From contig CP136066.1 in the NCBI GenBank assembly GCA_032622095.1, forward strand, positions 157,071,152 through 157,135,151: a DNA stretch of 64,000 nt, read 5' to 3'. The translations under genes and the position numbers were made by a program. Positions 57,796 to 64,000 of the stretch are shown piece by piece (position 1 is the first letter of the stretch; every line of letters starts with the position of its first letter). A model generated the notes under the pieces. The model saw only the letters and a program-made list of their open reading frames with translations. It did no database searches and was not told where the DNA came from. The DNA comes from Siphonodentalium dalli (lineage: Eukaryota; Mollusca; Scaphopoda; Gadilida; Siphonodentaliidae).

Positions 57796-58421
57796 AGGGT
57801 GGCTTATTTACAGGGCTGGAGCATGGCTTATTATAGATGATTCAGAGGTGACAAATTTTTCACTTTTGAATAAATCTCAGTTATAATCAGCTATGAATTA
57901 AAACTATTTGATGCAACTGCATCTATAGTAAACTGAGTATATTTTCTGAACTATAGGTACAGCTGAATTCACAAAATGCTGTATATTACAATATATAAAA
58001 TAAAATGATCTTTGTGTCTTATTTTATACAAAATTTATTATTTTCATTAAATAAAATAATTTATTATCCATCCCTTCACTAACACTATTTCTGATTGGGC
58101 AAAAGCCATCACGTGATAATCCGGGAAAAAACAGGACTCCTGAAAGTCATATTGGACTCCCGGGACTCTGTGACGTCACGAATTAACTCTATAGTGAAAT
58201 GAATCGGTGAAATTGTAATGAGCGCACAACACTGGTGAATTTAGTTTCACTTCTGCGATGAGGTTTTTTTCACTTCCGTGTTTACTGTTCCAAATCATGC
58301 TTTCTGATGATCAAAACACAGGCTGTTATAGAGAATTAAGTGCTGATAAATACCAAAAATAACCACAAATGTTTTATGCCCAAAATTTGGATAAAGATAC
58401 AAATGGATAATAAAAATGTCA
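57796..58421. other. HIF intron, no exon seen
   Basis: Nothing coding. gtcatattggactcccggga at 58147 echoes the arm core of the palindrome that follows. Confidence 0.4.
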
Positions 58422-58581
58422 TTATACAATGCTGTGTACAGAATGTGTTTTTCTTCTACTCATCCAGGTTGTGGTGAAAAAGTCATATTGGACTGGACAC
58501 TGCATGTCTTGTCCAATATGACATTTCACCACAACCTGGACTCATACTAGAAAAACACATGCTGTACACAACATTGTATAA
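58422..58581. repeat. 160-bp palindrome (ttatacaatg ends)
   Basis: Arms ttatacaatgctgtgtacag..., ccaggttgtggtgaaaaagt, catattggac pair with gtccaatatgacatttcacc, acaacctgg, ...acaacattgtataa. It lies 187 bp downstream of the NODD exon donor in the sense of transcription. Confidence 0.8.
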
Positions 58582-58767
58582 TAACTTTATCATACATCAT
58601 GGTTCATCTAAAACACAACACTGAGATTTTGCATGTGGGTTCCTTGAAAGCCAGTCCCAAGTTTCTTCTCCAAGGTGATATCATGACAAGCACAAAGAAA
58701 TCTCTTCCATGAATATTTTGTGACTACAGATGAAAATAAAAATTTAATTGTATAGGGACTAACTTAC

Positions 58768-58851
58768 CTTCTTTGAGAGGTGGGAATCCAAGAGGAACGC
58801 AGACGTCACTAGACTTTGGAGCCAGGTGTGTTAGGTCTTTCTGATCATATT
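58768..58851 (-). CDS. HIF1A: HIF-alpha exon with N-terminal oxygen-dependent degron (NODD)
   Basis: An 84-nt exon with acceptor tttatttag|AA and donor GAAG|gtaagt. It encodes YDQKDLTHLAPKSSD followed by a proline-rich tail. LTHLAP fits the LxxLAP prolyl-hydroxylase/VHL motif and matches the position and flank of the vertebrate NODD (LTLLAP-AAGD). The Pro of LAP is the expected hydroxylation site. The exon starts with two bases of a split codon and ends in phase 1, completed by TT at 53664 to give Val. Upstream exons coding PAS-B/PAC are expected past the right edge. Confidence 0.88.
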
Positions 58852-58956
58852 CTAAATAAAAGAAACATTTAAATTAAGAATAATGTTAAAATATAAAACT
58901 ACTAGTAGTTTACCAAATAACCTAGTGATAAAGAATTTTAGGAATGGGATGAAATT

Positions 58957-59815
58957 TTAACCCTTTCATGATGGGAGCTGCGCTGTCCGAATATTTAAGA
59001 CCCTGTGCCAATACATTCTCTTATATATACGAGTCGACCATAGGTCGCCTCGCATATATAAGAGAATGCATTGGCCTAACAATTTTTTATAATTTTTTCT
59101 TACATTCTCTAACAATTTTTATCATTTTTATAATTTTTTCTTACATTATTTAACAATTTTTATCATTTTTTCTTACATTCTACTACTGCATTCGATAATT
59201 TTTTTTATCATTTTTTCTTATATTCTTTAAAGGTACTCAATCCGATAAAACTCCTCTCAATTACTATTTCAATGGCTTCGGGGTCAAAAATATTTGATTC
59301 GAGTCGAGGAAGCCACCCATCAAAGCTCAGATTTTTTAGATATCGATTTTAGAAATCTATTATTTTTCATTATTGGGAATACTTTCTGTCCCAGAACACA
59401 GTCAAAATTGCGTTATTATTACCACTTGATTTTAGAGTTATCCATCCTTGTCTGTTTGAATAGTGTTTTGGTGTACACATCTCGAGCAGATTACAAAGTT
59501 GAAGGCAATTATTAGTACTCATCTCGAGAAAATAACAAATTTCAAAAATCAATATCTAATAACTCTGAGCTTTGTTTGACGGGTTCCTCGACTCGAATCA
59601 AATATTTTTTACCCTAAAAGCCAAAGAAATAGTAATATAGGACCCTCTGATCGGATTGTTGTTGTTGGAATCTGTTGAGATGGGGACCCTCTGATCGGAT
59701 TGAGTACCTTTAACAATTTAAAAAAAATTCTTACATTCTTTACAATATCATTTTTTCTCACATTCTTTATAAAGTTTTATCATTTTTTCTTACATTCTTT
59801 AACAATTTTTATACT
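58957..59815. mobile_element. CCCTTTCATG-family MITE with nested TTAA insertion
   Basis: TTAACCCTTTCATGATGGGAG, one hairpin (59002-59083), then several 'ttttttcttacattctttaacaattttta' units. The TTAA inside one of these is occupied by the element at 59227-59713. Confidence 0.65.
59227..59713. mobile_element. TTAAAGGTACTCAATCCGAT element, complete
   Basis: TTAAAGGTACTCAATCCGAT at left and atcggattgagtacctttaa at right, perfect inverted ends with TTAA on both sides. The interior has two inverted copies of the gattcgagtcgagga/tcctcgactcgaatc block. Insertion is within 'cattctTTAAcaattt', whose empty form is present nearby. Confidence 0.85.
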
Positions 59816-59937
59816 ATAGTTGACAGTGGTTAGCATTATTTTGTAGCAGTTACGATTCTGATAACTAAAGCGTATTTTGAAGAAATGTTGTATCTTGATG
59901 ATATGGGGACCATCTGATTGGATTGAGTACCTTTAAC
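59815..59937. mobile_element. Half copy of the TTAAAGGTACNCAATCCGAT family
   Basis: agttgacagtggttagcatt, ctgataactaaagcg, gaagaaatgttgtatcttg and the end attggattgagtacctttaa. The left half is missing. Confidence 0.65.
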
Positions 59938-60676
59938 ACTTGTGTTTCATGCTAATGCATTTGACATTGAAATCATGATAATGTTTGTGTTATTGTTAGT
60001 TCAACAAATTATTATAATTTTGTGTATTGTTGTTTCGTTCGGGTGTGCGGAACAAATAATCCTCTGAAGTGATAATTCCGGGTGATTAATTGGAATTTTT
60101 AATCTTTTCAGCTGCGAGGAGATATTATGACTCTCTCAGTAAATTATTGGTGGATGAAAGACAGTGCTGATGGTTCTTTCCAGTGTGAGACAGCAAGAAT
60201 AGTTTTCTTGTTTCCATGACAACGGTCAATACATTACATCATAAACGGAGATCTATGAGTGCATCAAAAGCCAACGCAGCACATATCTTATTCAATACTT
60301 AACCAAGTGCATAACCCAGACATTAATGGGTGTCCATGAGAGAATCAACACATGACATCTATGTTGCCTGCTGTTCAATACCTATCCTCTTGTCACTGAC
60401 AAAGGTGAGACCCTGGCATGCTATTGAGGCCACTTTGCTTGAAGGTTGTTCGACTGTGGCATGATATTGAGGGCCCTTAATTTGCTTGAATGTTGTTCTT
60501 GTCAATGGCTTTTCTTATTACACAAATACGACCTCCAGACCTGACTGAAGTTCTACCCCATGTGGATAATTATACACAAAGGTGTGTCCCAGAATCGGGA
60601 CTTGTTCACCTTGTCATTGGTATACACAAAGGTGTCCCAAAATCAGGATTGTTCACCTTGTCATTGCTATAATGTA
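59938..60676. other. HIF upstream intron, no exon seen
   Basis: A ~50-bp direct duplication (cacaaaggtgtcccaraatc, ttgttcaccttgtcattg) at about 60575 and 60625. I looked for PAS/PAC exons on the minus strand and found none. Confidence 0.4.
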
Positions 60677-60853
60677 CAGTAATGCCCTAAATAATTGACT
60701 CCTTAACCACAGCAGAATTATGGGTAATTTTTCAGGATTTAGTCGGAAATATGGCTTGTTGCCATTCATCGGAAAGCTCTCAGTGAGAGCACTAAATTCA
60801 CCCACTGGGGACTTCATTCTGCAAATGACAGACAAACTATTTGCAGACTTGCC
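60677..60853. mobile_element. Chimera of half palindromic MITE and half tgcaaatag family
   Basis: 60677-60787 is one complete left arm of the CAGTAATGCCC MITE up to gctctcagtgagag. It then switches to actaaattcacccactgggg, cattctgcaaatgacagac, actatttgcagacttg of the other family. Confidence 0.65.
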
Positions 60854-61039
60854 CCCACCCTGAAACACCAGGTGCAGGAAGTGAAAGTTAAAAAGTATTA
60901 ATTCCCATAGTATAATGTCACAGGTTGAAAGTTACAGGTCTCCAGGTGACTAACATTAGAAATTAAAGGGCAGAAATCATAGAGAAGATTTCATAGTGAA
61001 ACTGACACCATCTGACATGATGCAGGTGGTACATCATTA

Positions 61040-61316
61040 AAGATCCTGTGCAGGGACACGTCAACAGGGGGGGGTGTCTCACACCCCCCCCCCCCCAACT
61101 TTGGTCAAAATTTTCAAAAGTTGGCAATTTCATACCTGACACAACAGAATAGTTGGGGAAATTTCACACCAACAATAGGTTCAAAGTGTTCTTGTAGTTT
61201 GATTTTCGAAGGAGTTATTAGTGGGAAATTTGTTATATTTATTCAAACAGTGATATATTTTCCTGCTTTTGGTAAAAATTTTGGACTGAAATGGCCATCA
61301 GTTGAAAAATTTCCAA

Positions 61317-61366
<50 letters not shown>

Positions 61367-61400
61367 GTCAGGTCGGAATTTTCCAACACTTGGATGGCTT
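61040..61400. repeat. 'ttggaaatttccaac' family copy with long G tract
   Basis: cagggacacgtcaacag + G run + gtgtctcacac + C run at left, gaaatggccatcagttgaaa, then 44 consecutive G (61321-61364) and ttgtcaggtcggaattttcc. The Gly-run frame here is an artefact. Confidence 0.65.
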
Positions 61401-61489
61401 GGTGCCAGTGGGTACAGTACGTTAGTCCGAGGGTTCAATAGTCAGAGGAATCGATAGTCTGAGGGTCCTTAATCAGAATTGATAAATTT

Positions 61490-61690
61490 AGTGCAAATTG
61501 CAACAAAAAGGGCTGTAACTCTGGTGAATGTTAGCAGGCGGAACCCAAAATCGAACTTGACCTGTATTTTGGGCTAGTAAACCCATATACCAAATTTCAT
61601 TCAATTCAATTCAGACTTTCTAAAGTTATCATCTGGAAATGAAAAAAAAGTGGATGGACAGACGGGAAGACAGATGGACCAATAAAATAA
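61490..61690. repeat. 'gccataactc' family copy
   Basis: gggctgtaactctggtgaat, cccaaaatcgaacttgacct, gtattttgggctagtaaacc, 'ataccaaatttcattc', agttatcatctgg, gatggacagacgggaag. Confidence 0.65.
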
Positions 61691-61872
61691 TACGTACTGT
61701 TTTTTTCAAAACGGCATATAAAAATTATTAAACCATCGAACCAGTGATGCCACTTTTAACACAAGGCTACACTGGAAGTTATGTCCCTCAAATACTTATT
61801 TTTATATTCTTTTCATATTGCCCTCCTACATCTCTTGAAACTGTGTAGATCTACCTAACGTAATACACCCTT

Positions 61873-62295
61873 AATCCTGCAAGTAGTGTACGTGTCTGTC
61901 ATTAGCAGAATGACTCCTCAGAGGGTGAATTTAGTGACACTATCCCGCACAGTGTGCTAGCATCACCAAGTCCACCCTCTGGGGACCTCACTCTGTTTAG
62001 GCCTCATCTTCTGGGAAGTATCAAGTCACAAATTACCATTGTTTTTAGTTACTTTTTCCTTTTTGGGAAGATTCTATATCCATAATTTTCAGAAGATAAA
62101 ATACATTATCGAGGTGACTAATGAATGAACATCACCAACTTCAACTGGGGAACATCAATCTGATCCTAGGTCTCCCAAGTCAGTTGAGGCCTAAGCAAAA
62201 TTTGGTGATGCTAGCCTGCTGTGTGGGATAGCATCACAAAATTCACCTCTGGGGACCTCGTTCAGCAAATGACAGACACACTATTTGCAGGCTTG
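61873..62295. mobile_element. tgcaaatagtgtgtctg family element, near complete
   Basis: tcctgcaagtagtgtacgtg at left and cactatttgcaggcttg at right. Same two-half design as 57341-57795, with one arm of the second half shortened. Confidence 0.7.
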
Positions 62296-63790
62296 TGCAC
62301 CTTACTGATATAACCTGACTAAGCCACCTCCCACTAATATCTTAACATATCAAGCTTGAGACATTTAATAGAACAGCAGTCGGGAACCAGCTTAAGCTAT
62401 AGTAGCTGTCTGCTATTAACACGACTTTGAAGAAAACAAGACTACTGACTTCCTGAGTTAAAGGTGAGTCCGGAAACAACCTTATCACGAAGGTTGCTAC
62501 TCGTTAGCGTGCAGCACTTAACAAATTACCTGCCAATCAATGAAGGATGGGTGGTCGGAAACTATACCAATGGAAAAGAACATGTCAATAGAATCATTAG
62601 ATAATGACGCCAATCACTTTATTTTTAGAGTGATTCATTGTCAGTACGCTGATGAACTTACATATAAGCCTTGAAAAAAGTATCTCCGGAAAAGGTGACT
62701 TTTAGTCATGGTTTATTAACCTCATCGCTGCTATCACGTCCATAACTAAAAGTGCATGTCATGTACTATAGTGCGACTGCATATGCTGCGATTTTAAATC
62801 GTAGGTTGGGAAAATCACTGGTGGTGCACCCACTGTGCAGGCAAATCATAGCGATCAAGCAATGTTTGATTTTCACCAGGAAAATTGTGGCATGTCTATG
62901 ACAACACGAGCAAACAACAAATTTAACCCATGGGACTTCTTCAAAGGAGACACTTTTAATGGAGTTGAGCCAGGAATGGGGTGTTTATATAATGTTTCTA
63001 TACACTGCCAAGTATGCCGATAGAGAGTTCTAAGAGTGCCACAGTCTATGTATGGTCTAAGCCACCACAATTGCTGACATTACCAAATAAAAAAAAAAAA
63101 AAAAAAATAAGTTACTAGTATTGTTGGAAGTTCAACTTTCAACTTTAAATATCAAAAGAATAGTATCAATGACACTGACGTCACTGTACCTCCACTTGGA
63201 ATTGGGATAATTTCATGTGTTACAGTCAATGGAGTGATTAGGATTGCAGACAGTTGAAATTAAAATCAAATGTAATAACTCCTATCTAGTGGTCACCCTT
63301 AAGATCATAATGAAATTCAGAAAAATTTGATGGCTCAAGTTGAGCCAAAAATGGAAATAAAAGGTCGCAGACACCAAATTCCCCGAGTGGCTTTTCGGGA
63401 TGTTGGCTTTTTTTTTAAAGAACAAACATTTCATATTCTGGTAAAATTTGACTCAATCTTGACTCAAAGGTGAGCCACACCCCTAGTATCAAGAGATTCT
63501 TTTGATGAATGCTCAATGTATCATTGACATTGTGACAATATAAATGTTATTTCTAAATGGAATGGAATGAAATAGAACTGGGTCTGCGTCTTCTCAAATG
63601 AGAACCACGTGCCAAATGACAGGAAAATATGTTCATTATTGATCAAGTTACTACGCAGAAAACCCGAAAACAATGATTTCTACGTTGAATAAAAGGTCGC
63701 AGACCCCAGTCCCCTGAATCAAGGTGGATTTTTTTAACATCAATTGGCTTTTTTTAAGAACAAAGAATTCAAATTCTGGCAAAATTTTAC
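62296..63790. other. HIF upstream intron/intergenic, no exon seen
   Basis: The open frame at 62835-63023 and its antisense have no splice context or similarity. 63160-63300 matches 39405-39530 (agtatcaatgacactg..., gggataatttcatgtgttac, tcaatggagtgattagga) as a dispersed repeat. 63365-63480 and 63690-63790 share 'aaaggtcgcagac' and 'ttggctttttttaa' as a spaced duplication. Confidence 0.4.
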
Positions 63791-63797
63791 TCAAATT

Positions 63798-64000
63798 TAA
63801 CCCTTTGAACCCTGACGCCCTACCACGACCGACACCCTGACCCTGGGTTCCTCGTGGGATTTTCCTTTAAATTTTATAGTGTCTTGTTGGATGATGTTGG
63901 TTATGTTTAATTTGTGACACAGGTATGAAACTTTACAGGTCCCCCCCCATTGATCACTGATCATTATAAAATCGGAAGACTTTGCCACGCAGCAGCGTCG
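63798..64000. mobile_element. Possible left end of a further TTAA element
   Basis: tttaaccctttgaaccctga is like the CCCTTT ends elsewhere, followed by cgccctaccacgaccgacac. The other end lies outside the window. Confidence 0.35.

Larger units (their letters stand above)
46776..58851 (-). other. HIF1A: HIF-alpha gene, middle to C-terminal part (gene body)
   Basis: Span of the five HIF-alpha exons listed separately. Phases across the four junctions are 1, 0, 0 and 2, and each exon supplies the exact complement, so the joined frame is continuous. HIF-alpha is the oxygen-labile bHLH-PAS transcription factor. Prolyl hydroxylation of its two degrons lets VHL target it for destruction; under hypoxia it pairs with ARNT and activates hypoxia genes (family knowledge). 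Both degrons are visible here. The bHLH, PAS-A, PAS-B and PAC exons are absent from 58.9-64 kb and should be upstream of the window. The C-terminal transactivation motif was not found. Introns hold a MULE-like element, a palindromic MITE, an hAT copy and several TTAA elements. Confidence 0.85.

Noticed and set aside
61121-61441. 106-residue frame with a poly-Gly run
   Set aside because: The Gly run is the 44-base G tract of a repeat; related copies are not open.
58900-64000. HIF PAS-B/PAC exons on the minus strand
   Set aside because: No exon with consensus donor and PAS-like sequence was seen; most likely beyond the right edge.

Overview
The window is intron-rich, AT-rich, repeat-dense animal nuclear DNA. 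The GC-poor background, consensus GT-AG exons of 80 to 270 nt in very long introns, and many diverged copies of a 'gccataactc ... ggtgagctaaaa' repeat suggest a mollusc, most likely a bivalve. That taxon call is inference. There are no bacterial or viral genes, operons, rRNA or convincing tRNA genes. Almost all open reading frames here are chance or repeat-derived.

Two host genes are recognisable, both on the minus strand. (1) The 5' end of an RGS22-like gene lies at the left edge: three coding exons (7312-7159, 5655-5567, 1280-1108) join in phase from an ATG, and the gene runs off the left end. (2) The middle and C-terminal part of a hypoxia-inducible factor alpha (HIF-alpha) gene occupies about 59-46.8 kb. 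Five phase-compatible exons (58851-58768, 53664-53507, 51027-50905, 48868-48750, 47043-about 46780) encode both prolyl-hydroxylation degrons (LTHLAP and LDMIAPYIP) and a Ser/Pro-rich C-terminal segment. The bHLH-PAS exons should lie beyond the right edge. The last exon or exons were not found.

The rest is a layered deposit of mostly non-autonomous DNA transposons. At least six families are bounded by TTAA (piggyBac-like), several sharing one internal hairpin cassette although their ends differ. Other material: a near-perfect ~215-bp palindromic MITE with TA target sites (seven copies); a ~400-450 bp family with inverted ends (tgcaaatagtgtgtctg); two hAT families with 8-bp target duplications; a MULE-like element with long inverted repeats and a perfect 10-bp duplication; a 2.86-kb element with GC-rich accgcggta arrays in both ends; two head-to-tail Helitron-like units; a 1-kb direct repeat pair; and decayed fragments of retroelement-like and recombinase-like coding sequence.

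Layout: 1-7.3 kb RGS22-like gene with repeats in its introns; 7.3-42 kb intergenic repeats (the HIF 3' end may lie here); 42.5-46.75 kb a nested hAT insertion next to a HIF splice donor; 46.8-58.9 kb HIF exons and introns; 58.9-64 kb HIF upstream intron, repeats only.
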